Assembly (NCBI RefSeq): GCF_044383835.1 | Contig: NZ_JBISEP010000003.1 | Coordinates: forward strand, 95,008 to 159,007 | From: Paraliobacillus sp044383835 | Lineage (GTDB): Bacteria; Bacillota; Bacilli; Bacillales; Amphibacillaceae | Reading direction: 5' to 3' | Length of the DNA: 64,000 nucleotides | Shown: positions 17,217 to 26,416 of the stretch, piece by piece | Position numbering within the stretch: the stretch's first letter is position 1 | Layout of the letters: the number at the start of each line of letters is the position of its first letter | Notes under the pieces: generated by a model | Told to the model about the DNA's origin: nothing | Seen by the model: the letters and a program-made list of their open reading frames with translations, nothing else | The model's database searches: none | Translations under genes and position numbers: made by a program

Positions 17217-17944
17217 TACATAAAATCCTTTCTTTTATAGATAGAAGATCCTATTAAACAAAAGAAAATAACAATTAGAAGTTGTCTTAAATACAAAAAT
17301 AATAAATCTTTAGCCATCCACACTTCTTCCAATAATTTGTTGTAAATGACCAGATCCTTTAACGGCCCCCATGATTGATCTAAGTACAATTTCTCAAAGA
17401 AGAATAAACCGCCTAATAATGCAAAAGTAAGAAAAAACGAGATACCAACAGAGTTAGTTAAATCTTTCATCATTTCAAACAGCAGTCCTATACTAGTATA
17501 AAACAAAAACAAACCGAAAATATTAAAGAAACTAGCTGATGTAAAATCCATTTCTCTAAGTAGATTTTGATCAAAAAAAAGGTTAGTTAAAAGTAAGTTT
17601 ACTCCAGAATGAATTGAAGAAAACAACATTGCCGATATTGTAATTTTAATTATTTTTTTAAAATAAAGTTTATCCCTTTTAGATTCTCGTATTACATTCA
17701 GCATATTTTCTGGTAAAAAGAAATGGCTTAAGAAGATAATGAATGGAATAGTATAAAATAAACTATAAGCCTGAATAGAACTGTATCCAAATGCACTGTT
17801 ATTCATAATGACTATTACATCGTATATCGTTATGTTTACAGATTTAAGAATTTCAAGACCAAAATGGTTATATCCTTGTATAAACCATACGATAACAAAA
17901 AAAGTAATTGTTATAATAAAGAGAATCAATCTTCTAATCTTCAT
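17216..17944 (-). CDS. ABC-2-like permease subunit, second of three
   Basis: The 242-residue membrane protein has about six helices, an early extracellular loop (WFIQGYNHFGLEILK) and a C-terminal YKRKDFM tail. It overlaps the upstream permease gene by 11 bases and the downstream one by 1 base. I do not recognise a specific family. By analogy with LanFEG-type immunity transporters it forms part of a multi-subunit exporter or extractor. Confidence 0.68.
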   Translation of the reverse strand: MKIRRLILFIITITFFVIVWFIQGYNHFGLEILKSVNITIYDVIVIMNNSAFGYSSIQAYSLFYTIPFIIFLSHFFLPENMLNVIRESKRDKLYFKKIIKITISAMLFSSIHSGVNLLLTNLFFDQNLLREMDFTSASFFNIFGLFLFYTSIGLLFEMMKDLTNSVGISFFLTFALLGGLFFFEKLYLDQSWGPLKDLVIYNKLLEEVWMAKDLLFLYLRQLLIVIFFCLIGSSIYKRKDFM

Positions 17945-18704
17945 TGTATTTTACCTCATAAACAAATACTGCTATAGTAATTGTAATAACAACACTTGTT
18001 ACTAAAATAAAAATTGGTAATAAAACATCAAATCCATATTCAGTAAAAGGTTGGAATAGATAGACTAATGATTGCTTATTCAACACCAATAAAAACCATA
18101 TAAAAAAAGCAGCAGCATAAGCATATTTCATATCAAGGAAAAACAAACTTGTACTTGCTCCCAAGGTTCCAGCTAGTCCAGCTAGGAAGGAACTTATTAT
18201 AGTAAATAAAAAGATCGCGATATATGGATGGGCGATACTAAATGAAAAAAGATGATTCCCACTCGACTCCATTTCCATTAGACTTTTTGAAAAAGTTCCA
18301 TTAGCAAAGATAATTGATACTAATACAAAATTAACAAATAACGATATAAACATAGTTAAAGAAGAGATAATAAAAGAGGTCAATATTTTTTCCTTGAAAT
18401 AAGTTTTTCTTCCAACTTTACTAATTAAAATATTTCGATAGCCTGTTTTATAATCTTGAATTGCATCGTCAGCACCCATCAATAATAAATATATAGGTAA
18501 AAACCACATTAATAATATTTGAGGGGCATGACCTATGCTGGAACTTGATAGAAAGAAAGCAAAAGCAGGATGAAAAACCTCTTCTGAATTACTTTGATAA
18601 ATTAATAATTGTACTATCTCAAACATTGGAATAATTAACAAAACAACAAAAGAAGTAATATTTATTTTATTTCTTATCATGCGGTGTATGTGACTATTAA
18701 ACAA
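17934..18704 (-). CDS. ABC-2-like permease subunit, first of three
   Basis: The 256-residue membrane protein has about six helices. The early segment ADDAIQDYKTGYRNILISKVGRK, after the second helix, has the character of the coupling loop in ABC-2 permeases. The TTG at 18704 is taken as the start because GGCGTGAT lies just before it. The alternative ATG at 18680 has no ribosome binding site and would remove only eight residues. It overlaps the next permease by 11 bases. Confidence 0.68.
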   Translation of the reverse strand: MFNSHIHRMIRNKINITSFVVLLIIPMFEIVQLLIYQSNSEEVFHPAFAFFLSSSSIGHAPQILLMWFLPIYLLLMGADDAIQDYKTGYRNILISKVGRKTYFKEKILTSFIISSLTMFISLFVNFVLVSIIFANGTFSKSLMEMESSGNHLFSFSIAHPYIAIFLFTIISSFLAGLAGTLGASTSLFFLDMKYAYAAAFFIWFLLVLNKQSLVYLFQPFTEYGFDVLLPIFILVTSVVITITIAVFVYEVKYNED

Positions 18705-18736
18705 TTTATATCACGCCATTCTATGATTTAAATTAG

Positions 18737-20104
18737 CTAATTAGGTAAATATAAAGTAAAAGGTTCTAATGTCTTAATGTCTATAAAACCAGTAAAGTCA
18801 AATTCTAAAATTGTTTTTTGTAAGGAGAAGTTCTCTACTTGATTGTTTTCCAAGACAAAAATAGATTGAAAATCATTGGTGTCCTTATCCAATATCTTCA
18901 CTTTACTTCTTGATACAAGAGAGTTACTAATATCATTATCAATTAATTTAAAGCTATAAGATAAATTATTGAGTAAAATATTAAAGTGATGATCTTCTCT
19001 CCATTTTTTCGATAAACCTTGGAATTGAAAATCTATAATCACTTTATTTTCTTCCTTTATTATATTTTTAACTTTTATACTTAAAGCTGTACGCTTACTT
19101 TTCATTTCAAACGTTGAAACGTTGAGGAGCTTTTGAACAGGTAATTCAGTAATTTCCATATAAGGGTATAGTGTAATTGACTCTGCCCCCTTATCTATAC
19201 TCTCCATATTTTTACGTAATGTAAGGTGATATCCATCTCCACTTTTAGAACTGGAAATTCTCGTACTATTTTCATAATTAAATAATTCATTCCCTTTATT
19301 GTCTATAGCTTTATAAAAATCTATATGATCATCTTTATAAGCGGATACAGTTTCAAACACAATAGTAGAAGAAGCTTGAGCTTGATTAATTTCATGTATA
19401 TTTATTTTTATTTGATCATTCGGAAACTCCTTCAATTGGTTAATCGCTAAAACTTGATTTACTTCTTGGGTAATCGGTATGTTAAAATTCCAACTTCCTT
19501 TAATATTATTAATAGCATGAATTGTAATAGGTAATGTAAAGCTTTCTTTGATTACTTTGTGCGGGTATTCCAATCGCCATTGAAAATCGTATCCATCCCC
19601 TGATTGTTCAATATCCATAGATTTCCCATTTAACCATGGATCATTATCTCCTTTATTATTTTCAAAATTCACATCAAAGCTTATTTCTTCTGTTTTCAAA
19701 TCCCCATTTACCTGTCCTATAATCGAGACAATATTTCCATCGAAATACACATCATTCAATTCAACGGTTACACCATTTTTAGTTATATCTTGATTTAACT
19801 CTGTTACTAAATTTTTTTCAGCTAACTTAACTCCCAATTCATCGTCAAATTTTTCATATATTTCTCCGATAAAAGGTACTTTAGCTAATACTTGATTGAC
19901 CTTTGGATTGATTACCCAACCCATTAAAAAGATAATTCCGAACATTAAAACAGTAGTCATACAACATACAAGTATTTTCTTCTGTTTAGAATATCTTTTT
20001 TTAGTATATCTACCCTTTTTTATCCCTTTAGTAATGGCATTCAAGACATCTTCTTTTGGCACATCTATTTGATCAATATATCTTCTAACTTTTTCTTTAT
20101 CCAT
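18737..20104 (-). CDS. DUF4179 (and probably DUF5643) membrane regulator, putative anti-sigma factor
   Basis: The 455-residue protein has a cytoplasmic N-terminus of about 43 residues, one transmembrane helix (about 45-63) and a large exported region. DUF4179 covers about 45-140, with the typical VNQVLAKVPFIGEIYEKF after the helix. A second strand-rich domain, probably DUF5643, covers about 220-345. Proteins with this layout are encoded beside ECF-like sigma factors and are thought to hold them at the membrane. It overlaps the sigma-factor gene by 8 bases. The extracellular signal is unknown. Confidence 0.82.
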   Translation of the reverse strand: MDKEKVRRYIDQIDVPKEDVLNAITKGIKKGRYTKKRYSKQKKILVCCMTTVLMFGIIFLMGWVINPKVNQVLAKVPFIGEIYEKFDDELGVKLAEKNLVTELNQDITKNGVTVELNDVYFDGNIVSIIGQVNGDLKTEEISFDVNFENNKGDNDPWLNGKSMDIEQSGDGYDFQWRLEYPHKVIKESFTLPITIHAINNIKGSWNFNIPITQEVNQVLAINQLKEFPNDQIKINIHEINQAQASSTIVFETVSAYKDDHIDFYKAIDNKGNELFNYENSTRISSSKSGDGYHLTLRKNMESIDKGAESITLYPYMEITELPVQKLLNVSTFEMKSKRTALSIKVKNIIKEENKVIIDFQFQGLSKKWREDHHFNILLNNLSYSFKLIDNDISNSLVSRSKVKILDKDTNDFQSIFVLENNQVENFSLQKTILEFDFTGFIDIKTLEPFTLYLPN

Positions 20105-20627
20105 GGCTACTCCCCCTTTTAAGAGTTTTTTTCAGCTCTTCTTTACCTCTACTTAAATAAGTCTTTACAGTTCCCTCTGGAATTTGCATTATTTCACTAA
20201 TTGTTTTGATAGAGTAATCATAATAATAAAAAAGTATAATTGTTGTTTGGTAGTTTTCTTTCAAATTTCTTATAGATTCTATTAGAGTTAATGAATCTAT
20301 ATTTACATCATCATTAGACTTTACACTAGCTAAAATATCCGGTGTTAAATGAACAATATTTTTTCTTCTTGAAACTAATTGTGCAGCACAACGAATAATA
20401 ATTTTGGTAAACCATGTCATAAAATATTCTGGATTCCTCAGTGTATGGACAGATATTAATGCTTGATACGTTGATTCTTGAACTATATCTAATGCATCTT
20501 CGCGACTATGCACATATAAAAAGGCTGTTCGATAAATTTGTTGATAATATTGCTTCATTAATTTTTCAAACGCTTTTTTATTTCCTTTAATCGACTTCTT
20601 AACTAATTTATACTCAGTATCATTCAT
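20097..20627 (-). CDS. ECF-type RNA polymerase sigma factor
   Basis: The 176-residue sigma-70-family protein has region 2 at about 8-78 (FEKLMKQYYQQIYRTAFLYV, then DALDIVQEST) and region 4 at about 110-165 (ETxQTTIILFYYYDYSIKTIS then IPEGTVKTYLSRGKEEL). The ATG at 20627 is supported by AGGGAG; the frame extends 57 bases upstream without one. It heads a seven-gene operon (sigma, DUF4179 protein, three permeases, ATPase, repeat protein) with overlaps throughout. It probably activates its own operon in response to a surface signal. Confidence 0.88.
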   Translation of the reverse strand: MNDTEYKLVKKSIKGNKKAFEKLMKQYYQQIYRTAFLYVHSREDALDIVQESTYQALISVHTLRNPEYFMTWFTKIIIRCAAQLVSRRKNIVHLTPDILASVKSNDDVNIDSLTLIESIRNLKENYQTTIILFYYYDYSIKTISEIMQIPEGTVKTYLSRGKEELKKTLKRGSSHG

Positions 20628-20969
20628 TTCAAATCTCCCTTCTACAATATTAGTGAGAAAACACATTAAAAAAGTTTCAAACAATTTTTGAATTTTTATT
20701 GATTGATTCTAATTGACTATATAAGATTATAGTGTATACAGTAGATTTAATTGTAAATATTGTAAATAATAAATTGAATCTATTTAAAAATTAACGTGAC
20801 TTTATTCCTAACACACATTTTTTAACAATAATTATTTATACCCTTTACATTTATAATCACTTCAATTAAAATAACATTAAATAACATTATAATGTTATAA
20901 TGAAATTAGATGGGAGGGAAACTATCAACTAGAATCACAAAAAATGTATATAATAAATAAAAGGAAAGG
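20628..20969. promoter_or_regulatory. Divergent control region between the sigma operon and the LPMO gene
   Basis: About 340 very AT-rich bases. Around 20880-20905 there are two overlapping TTATAATG units (ATTATAATGTTATAATG), either of which could be a -10 box for the LPMO gene. On the minus strand the region carries the sigma-factor promoter, but no clear ECF-type AAC motif could be assigned. Confidence 0.4.
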
Positions 20970-21800
20970 ATGATTAAGTTGGAACTACAGACAGTGAAGT
21001 TTAAACCTATTTATCTATTCTTTAGTATTTTGGCAGTAATGATAGCGCTTTCCTTTGGGTTTAGTATGAAAGTATCTGCACATGGCTATGTAAATAGTCC
21101 AGAAAGTAGATCTGTTTTATGTCAAAAAGGAATTAACAATGATTGTGGCGGAGTTACTTATGAACCACAAAGTGTTGAAGGACCTGGGAATTTCCCAGAA
21201 GCCGGTGTAGCAGATGGAGAAATTGCTAGTGGTGGAGGCGTTTTTCCAAAACTAGATGAACAAAGCGAAAATCGTTGGGCAAAAGTTCCAATGTCAAGTG
21301 GTGCTTACACATTTAATTGGAAATTGACAGCAGCACACGCTACTGAAAATTGGGATTATTATATTACGAAAGAAAATTGGGATCCTAATCAGCCATTAAA
21401 GAGATCTGATCTTGAACTATTTTGTTCTGTTAATGACGGTGGAAAACGACCTGATTTTAACGTATCACACGATTGTGTTGTCCCTCAACGTACTGGGTAT
21501 CACGTTATCCTAGCTTATTGGGAAGTTGCTGATACTCCTAACGCTTTTTACCAAGTCATCGATGCAAATTTTGATGGTGGATTTGTTGAGCCAGGAGAAC
21601 CAGGAAATCCAAGTGAGCCAGGTAATCCAGGTGAACAAGCACCAGCTTGGGATGCAACAAAAGCCTATCTAGGAAAAGATAAAGTAACATACAGCGGTAA
21701 AACATATCAAGCAAAATGGTGGACAAGGGGAGATGTTCCAGGAGAATCTAATGTTTGGGGTCTTATTTCAAAAGGAACGAATGCAAACAATCTTCTTTAA
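20970..21800 (+). CDS. Secreted chitin-active lytic polysaccharide monooxygenase (AA10) with chitin-binding module
   Basis: The 276-residue precursor has a signal peptide ending in VSA before H38, so mature protein begins HGYV, as required for the copper histidine brace. The second copper ligand is H123 in AAHATENW. The AA10 domain spans about 38-205. A Pro/Gly/Glu linker made of GEPGNPSEPGNP units follows (about 207-224). A CBM5/12-type module (about 225-270) has AWDATKAYLGKDKVTYSGK and KWWTRG. It cleaves chitin oxidatively outside the cell. The start is either ATG 20970 or TTG 20979; the latter has AAAGGATG at better spacing. TGATAGCGCTTTCC (21040-21053), inside the signal peptide, resembles a cre site. 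Confidence 0.93.
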   Translation: MIKLELQTVKFKPIYLFFSILAVMIALSFGFSMKVSAHGYVNSPESRSVLCQKGINNDCGGVTYEPQSVEGPGNFPEAGVADGEIASGGGVFPKLDEQSENRWAKVPMSSGAYTFNWKLTAAHATENWDYYITKENWDPNQPLKRSDLELFCSVNDGGKRPDFNVSHDCVVPQRTGYHVILAYWEVADTPNAFYQVIDANFDGGFVEPGEPGNPSEPGNPGEQAPAWDATKAYLGKDKVTYSGKTYQAKWWTRGDVPGESNVWGLISKGTNANNLL

Positions 21801-21832
21801 TGGTTCATAAATTGTTGTTGTAATCCGTTTTG

Positions 21833-21903
21833 TGAGAAGGTCTCTTTCTATATGTATTGCCTTGAATAGCATACATTTTGTGATAGAGTCCCTTCTCTTT
21901 TTA
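21833..21903 (+). terminator. Terminator of the LPMO gene
   Basis: GAGAAGG pairs with CCTTCTC at the base of a long imperfect hairpin that also pairs TCTAT-like inner arms. It is followed directly by TTTTTAG. Confidence 0.7.
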
Positions 21904-22041
21904 GAATAATAAACTAGCAATTCACACAAAATTACTCGTCATTAACCTTTCTATCAATTTACTAATTCAAAAGTTAGGCTCTACATTTCACCCTATTACT
22001 ACTCAATTTTCGCTCTGTTACCTTCCCAATAAAATTATAAT

Positions 22042-22091
22042 AAAAAAAGGTTTCAACCATCATCATAGAAAGATAGTTGAAAACCTTTTTT
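22042..22091. terminator. Bidirectional terminator before the PTS operon end
   Basis: AAAAAAAGGTTTCAAC pairs with GTTGAAAACCTTTTTT (one bulge) across an 18-base loop. A-run and T-run edges serve the LPMO gene from the left and the YjbQ-ended operon from the right. Confidence 0.75.
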
Positions 22092-22156
22092 ACTAGAATG
22101 TTTCATACTATGAAAAATGGAGGAATATTTAGATTCATTTTGTTATCTATGCGTCA

Positions 22157-22669
22157 TTATTCTCCGACAATCATTATGTTACATTTTCTATCACGCACTC
22201 TATTTTGATCCCAATCAATAAAGTAAATATACCCAACCGAACCGATTAATAATTCGCTTTCTTTTAAAACAAAGCTTTCACTTGCCCCAAACAGGGTCGC
22301 ACGCATATGCGCATCCGCATTCAAGATTGTTGCTTCATCCGTTGGATAATCTGGGTCGTCTAAGGAATGAAGAAATTCTACATGCTCTTTACCTGGATAT
22401 AGATAGTCTGATTCTGTTAATTGGCGTGGAATGAGTTTATTTAAAATCCTATTCAAATCAACTTGGATATACTCATCTCCATTAAAATCTGTGTCATGGA
22501 CATATTCTTCAAATACGACAGAACACGTTGTATGAGGTGAAGACACAACACATATACCATTCTTCATGTTACTTTTTTCAACGATTTCTTTGATTTGCTT
22601 TGTAATATTATGATAGGTAACACGAGTACCATTTGATGTAAGAATGAGTTGATCATAATAAGTGGACAT
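22157..22669 (-). CDS. YjbQ/UPF0047 family protein
   Basis: The 170-residue protein matches the UPF0047/YjbQ fold. It has the conserved SPHTTCSVVFEE segment, NADAHMRATLFG with its metal-type histidine, and YIYFIDWDQNRVRDRKC near the end. E. coli YjbQ has weak thiamine-phosphate-synthase activity, but the physiological role of the family is unclear. Here it is the last gene of a galactitol-type PTS operon, 16 bases after the TIM-like gene, so a role in the same sugar-phosphate pathway is more likely. AAAGGAAG precedes the ATG. Confidence 0.85.
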   Translation of the reverse strand: MSTYYDQLILTSNGTRVTYHNITKQIKEIVEKSNMKNGICVVSSPHTTCSVVFEEYVHDTDFNGDEYIQVDLNRILNKLIPRQLTESDYLYPGKEHVEFLHSLDDPDYPTDEATILNADAHMRATLFGASESFVLKESELLIGSVGYIYFIDWDQNRVRDRKCNIMIVGE

Positions 22670-22685
22670 ATTATACCTACTTCCT

Positions 22686-23375
22686 TTAGTTATTGTATGC
22701 TTCTTTTACTGCTTTCAACATATTTTCGATCATGTCAATTGGGTCATTAGCTAAAACAATCCCGCTAGTGCAACCTGTTCCATCTGCACCTGCAGCGATG
22801 GTGCGATAAACGTCCTCAGGTGTTGAAATTCCTGCAGCTTGCATGACTAAAACATCTGTTGAAATGGCTCGTATTTCTTGGTTTGTTTTCTGAATATAAT
22901 GATCATCACTTGTTTGTCCAGTTCCGATTAATTCTGTTGGTTCACATAAGATAATATCAGGATTTAGCATAGCCAAAGCTTTTGCTTCTTTAACAGAATC
23001 CGCACAAACAATAGATGTTATGCCTTTTTCTTTTGCTTTTTCAACTGATTGTACGATCTCATTTAAAGGAAGTGAATGCTCGGCATGGTTAATCATTGTT
23101 GCTGCGACACCAGCTTCTTTTAATGCATCTCCTGTCACATATCCCATCCCACGTCCTAAATCTATACCATCCATATGTTGTGCGGTTATAATAAGGTTCT
23201 CTGTTTGATCAGCCAATAGTCTTAAATCTACATATTGTGCCGTAAAATAAACATCAAAATCGACTTGACTTGCTAATTTATCTGCCGCAACAGCTAGCTT
23301 TAAGATCTCTTTACCTGTTAAATAGGATTTAGGGTTAATCATAAAAAACGGTTGACTTTTCGTTGATCGTTTCAT
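22686..23375 (-). CDS. Triose-phosphate-isomerase-like sugar-phosphate isomerase
   Basis: The 229-residue TIM-barrel protein retains the TPI active-site elements in modified form: N-x-K in INPKSYL, the catalytic histidine in NHAEHS (GHSERR in classic TPI), and the catalytic glutamate in CEPTELIGTG. It also has the phosphate loop TGCTSGIVLAND. It is shorter than housekeeping TPI (about 250). Relatives in tetritol/pentitol operons isomerise ketose phosphates such as erythrulose phosphates. Context with an aldolase and a galactitol-type PTS supports a dedicated catabolic isomerase; the substrate is not determined. Confidence 0.8.
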   Translation of the reverse strand: MKRSTKSQPFFMINPKSYLTGKEILKLAVAADKLASQVDFDVYFTAQYVDLRLLADQTENLIITAQHMDGIDLGRGMGYVTGDALKEAGVAATMINHAEHSLPLNEIVQSVEKAKEKGITSIVCADSVKEAKALAMLNPDIILCEPTELIGTGQTSDDHYIQKTNQEIRAISTDVLVMQAAGISTPEDVYRTIAAGADGTGCTSGIVLANDPIDMIENMLKAVKEAYNN

Positions 23376-23379
23376 CGTA

Positions 23380-24225
23380 TCATCCTTTCACTTGAACTGG
23401 CTGCGTCTCGAAGACCTCATAGTAGTGTACCAACACTTGTTTAAGACCTTCCTCCAAATTGTGTCTTAATTCAAAATAATCTTGCGTTTTTTCTTGAGCT
23501 TTCTTATGTGCTGAGACGATAAAATCAGTAAAGATATTAATCTTACTCATACCCTCCGTTGCACAACGGTTAAGCTTTTGATCACCTGAAGAACTTCCAC
23601 CATGTAAAACCAACGGTACAGTCACATCACTTGAAATTTCATGTAACCTATCAAAATTAATCCGTGGTTCGCCTGTATATTTACCATGGGCAGTTCCAAT
23701 CGATATAGCTAGAGAATCTACATTGGTTTCTTTGACAAAATTAACGGCATCAGCCAATGTCGTATCGTATGAACGGTCATTACTCTTTCCTTCATAAGAC
23801 ACATCATTTGATCCTACATGTCCAATTTCTCCTTCGACAACAACGCCCATAGCATGTGCATAATCAACAACTTCTCTAGTCATTTGCGCATTCTCTTTAA
23901 ATGGTAATGAAGAACCATCAAACATCACCGAACTAAAGCCTAAATCAATCGCTCGTTTAATAAACTGAAAATCACTACCATGATCCAAGTGTAGAACGAT
24001 CGGTACATTTACTTTTTCTGCGTAGTGCTTTCCCATCCATGCGGCCTCTTCTAAGCTTAAATATGCTTCATGTGATTGCGCATATGCTAAAATAAGCGGT
24101 AATCCACACGATTCAGCTGTTTCTGTATAAACTTTAGCAGTTAATGCATCAACAAAATTCGTTGCTGGAATGGCAAAGCCTTTTTTTTGAGCTGTTTGAA
24201 ATAATTCTTTTGAACTTACTAACAT
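23380..24225 (-). CDS. Class II ketose-bisphosphate aldolase (FbaA/GatY family)
   Basis: The 281-residue zinc-dependent aldolase has HLDHGSDFQFIKRAID (zinc and catalytic Asp), FDGSSLPFKEN, EGEIGHVGSND, the second zinc histidine in IGTAHGKY, and HGGSSSGDQ followed by KINIFTD for phosphate binding. It cleaves a ketose 1,6-bisphosphate-type substrate into DHAP and an aldehyde. Location between the PTS EIIB and the TIM-like gene suggests a tagatose- or tetrose-type substrate. CGGAGGG precedes the ATG. Confidence 0.9.
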   Translation of the reverse strand: MLVSSKELFQTAQKKGFAIPATNFVDALTAKVYTETAESCGLPLILAYAQSHEAYLSLEEAAWMGKHYAEKVNVPIVLHLDHGSDFQFIKRAIDLGFSSVMFDGSSLPFKENAQMTREVVDYAHAMGVVVEGEIGHVGSNDVSYEGKSNDRSYDTTLADAVNFVKETNVDSLAISIGTAHGKYTGEPRINFDRLHEISSDVTVPLVLHGGSSSGDQKLNRCATEGMSKINIFTDFIVSAHKKAQEKTQDYFELRHNLEEGLKQVLVHYYEVFETQPVQVKG

Positions 24226-24295
24226 ATCCTTTCCCTCCGACTATAAAATAGAATCGAAATAAAGTAACCACGACTTTATCTCGATTCAATCTTTA

Positions 24296-24577
24296 TTAAC
24301 TTAATTGACGCTCTAATTCTTCATAAACTTGATCGGCACCTATCCCAGTCAATAGTGGCACACCGTTAATCACTCTATCTTTAATTTTATCTGGCACTAC
24401 TGTTGTTGTAACAATCGCATCGTAATCATCGATTTTATTCATTTCATCTGCGACTTTTGATTGATAAAGAGCCACGTCTTTATCTAACCCTTTTTCTTTC
24501 AACCAATCTTTAATTTTACCTGTAACCACTGTAGATGTTGCAACACCCGTACCACACATAATCAATAATTTTTTCAT
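24296..24577 (-). CDS. PTS EIIB component, galactitol family
   Basis: The 93-residue cytosolic protein has an N-terminal P-loop containing phosphocysteine C8 in MCGTGVATST, typical of GatB-like EIIB proteins. It accepts phosphate from the EIIA encoded at 25942 and passes it to the sugar carried by EIIC. It begins 2 bases after the EIIC stop, with AGGAG inside the EIIC gene end. Confidence 0.9.
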   Translation of the reverse strand: MKKLLIMCGTGVATSTVVTGKIKDWLKEKGLDKDVALYQSKVADEMNKIDDYDAIVTTTVVPDKIKDRVINGVPLLTGIGADQVYEELERQLS

Positions 24578-24579
24578 AT

Positions 24580-25926
24580 TTAAGCATCTCCTTCCATATT
24601 TGAACGTTTTGGTTTAACTTTATTAACATAATATAAGCCAGCTATCGTCACAATACCGATGATCCCGATACCAATCCAACTTAAATAGTCTGACGCAAGG
24701 ACATACATAAGTGTTGTCCATAAGCCACCTTCAGCCATAGCAGTAATACTAGTATTACCTGCCATATCAAAATTAGCTGCAATGGCTGACTTAGTTACTA
24801 ATGGAGCTACCCATGATGTAACATACAGAATAGTTGCCATATAAATGCCTCCACCAACTACCGTTCGAATAATATTTCCACCAAATACTGCAGCCATTAA
24901 AGCAACGACAAACGGAATAGTTGCTAAGTCACCGAATGGTAGTGTGCTATTACCTGGAAGTAAAATCGCTAACGCAATCGTAATTGGCACAAGAAGTAGT
25001 GATGACGATAAAACAGCCGGATGTCCAACGGATAAAGCAGAGTCCATACCAATATAAAGTTCTCTACCAGGAAATCTTTTTCTAACAAATTCTGTTGCCG
25101 ACTCAGATATAGGCGTAAGCCCTTCCATTAATAAAGATACCATTCTAGGCATTAAGATCATGACAGCTGCAGTTGATACTCCCAGTTCACCTATACCGCC
25201 AACATCATAACCTGCCAACACACCAATTACTAGACCGATAATAAGTCCCATTACGGTAGTATCTCCAAAAATACCAAATTTCTTTTGGATGGTTTCTGGA
25301 TCTGCTTCTAATTTATTAAATCCAGGAATCCGATCAAAGATCCAATTCATAGGTACAGCAAAAATAAATCCAGGTGCGGATGTACCATGTGGAAATGTAA
25401 TATTAGGGAAACCATAAAACTTGTTAATAATTGGCCCAATGATATCACCTAACAAAATTATCATTGCAAAATACACAGCCGTCGTGAATAATCCTAATGC
25501 AAAGTTACCAGTTACCACATATACGAGTGAAGCGATAAAAGCGGCATGCCAAAAGTTCCATATGTCCACGTTTAATGTTTTTGTTAACCCAAAAACTAGC
25601 AAAAGAATATTGATAACGATTCCAACAGGGATTGACAAGCTACCTAAGATGGTGCCATATGAGATAGCTGCTGCCGCTGGCCAACCGACATCAATGGTTG
25701 TTAAACTTAAACCAAACCTTTCTACCATCGTTTGAGCGGCTGGTCCTAAAGAACTTCCGAGTAAACCAATGACTAAGTTAAGTCCGACAAAGCCAATCCC
25801 AACTTTCAAGCCCGATATAAATGCCTTTCCTGGTTTTGCTCCTAACGCTATACCAAATACAAATATAAGAATAGGTAAGACCACTGTCGCCCCTAAATCT
25901 ACAAACCACTGTAATGCATTTAACAT
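24580..25926 (-). CDS. PTS EIIC component, galactitol family
   Basis: The 448-residue membrane protein has about ten helices and GatC-family segments (LNALQWFVDLGATVVLPI, KPGKAFISGLKVGIGFVGL, and PRMVSLLMEGLTPISE). It is the membrane channel for a galactitol- or other polyol-type substrate. The ATG at 25926 is preferred because AAGGAGG lies 8 bases upstream; a TTG at 25932 is too close to it. It follows the EIIA gene in the operon. Confidence 0.9.
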   Translation of the reverse strand: MLNALQWFVDLGATVVLPILIFVFGIALGAKPGKAFISGLKVGIGFVGLNLVIGLLGSSLGPAAQTMVERFGLSLTTIDVGWPAAAAISYGTILGSLSIPVGIVINILLLVFGLTKTLNVDIWNFWHAAFIASLVYVVTGNFALGLFTTAVYFAMIILLGDIIGPIINKFYGFPNITFPHGTSAPGFIFAVPMNWIFDRIPGFNKLEADPETIQKKFGIFGDTTVMGLIIGLVIGVLAGYDVGGIGELGVSTAAVMILMPRMVSLLMEGLTPISESATEFVRKRFPGRELYIGMDSALSVGHPAVLSSSLLLVPITIALAILLPGNSTLPFGDLATIPFVVALMAAVFGGNIIRTVVGGGIYMATILYVTSWVAPLVTKSAIAANFDMAGNTSITAMAEGGLWTTLMYVLASDYLSWIGIGIIGIVTIAGLYYVNKVKPKRSNMEGDA

Positions 25927-25941
25927 AAACAATTCCTCCTT

Positions 25942-26400
25942 CTATATTAGTTCTTCGCTTTTAATAATGTTTAAATAGTCCGCTTTATTAGAACAATCAA
26001 GCAATTCATCTAGAACCGATTTTTTCTGTATTAATCCCATCAGCTTTTGTAGAATATCTAGTTGCTCATGCGCTTCTTTTAAACCAAGCATAAAAATTAA
26101 CTGCACCGGAATGATTTCCTCTGAGCCATCCATTGCTTGAAAATCAACAGGATGTTTTAATGACATAAAGCCGATTTGAGACGATCGTACTTTATCACTG
26201 TCCGTATGAGGAATTGCTACACCCACATCATTCACATACAAACCAGTAGGGAACTCTTTCTCTCGATTTAACACACCTGAAATGAATTCATCCGTAACTA
26301 ACCCTTCATTTTTAAAACATTGCGCCAATTCTTCAAGCGCCTCTTCTTTGTCATACACTTTCTCTTTTTGTAATAAAATAATTTCTTTATCAAATAACAT
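25942..26400 (-). CDS. PTS EIIA component, fructose/mannitol (galactitol) family
   Basis: The 152-residue EIIA protein has phosphohistidine H65 in VAIPHTDSD and the flanking FPTGLYVNDVG segment. It is a separate soluble polypeptide, as in galactitol systems. It lies 16 bases after the regulator gene and 15 bases before the EIIC gene, all in one direction. Confidence 0.9.
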   Translation of the reverse strand: MLFDKEIILLQKEKVYDKEEALEELAQCFKNEGLVTDEFISGVLNREKEFPTGLYVNDVGVAIPHTDSDKVRSSQIGFMSLKHPVDFQAMDGSEEIIPVQLIFMLGLKEAHEQLDILQKLMGLIQKKSVLDELLDCSNKADYLNIIKSEELI

Positions 26401-26416
26401 GTCGTTTTACTCCAAT

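Noticed and set aside
20970..21800. Possible phage spindle-like protein assignment for the LPMO
   Set aside because: The histidine brace (H38, H123), linker and CBM5/12 module identify a bacterial chitin-active AA10 enzyme.
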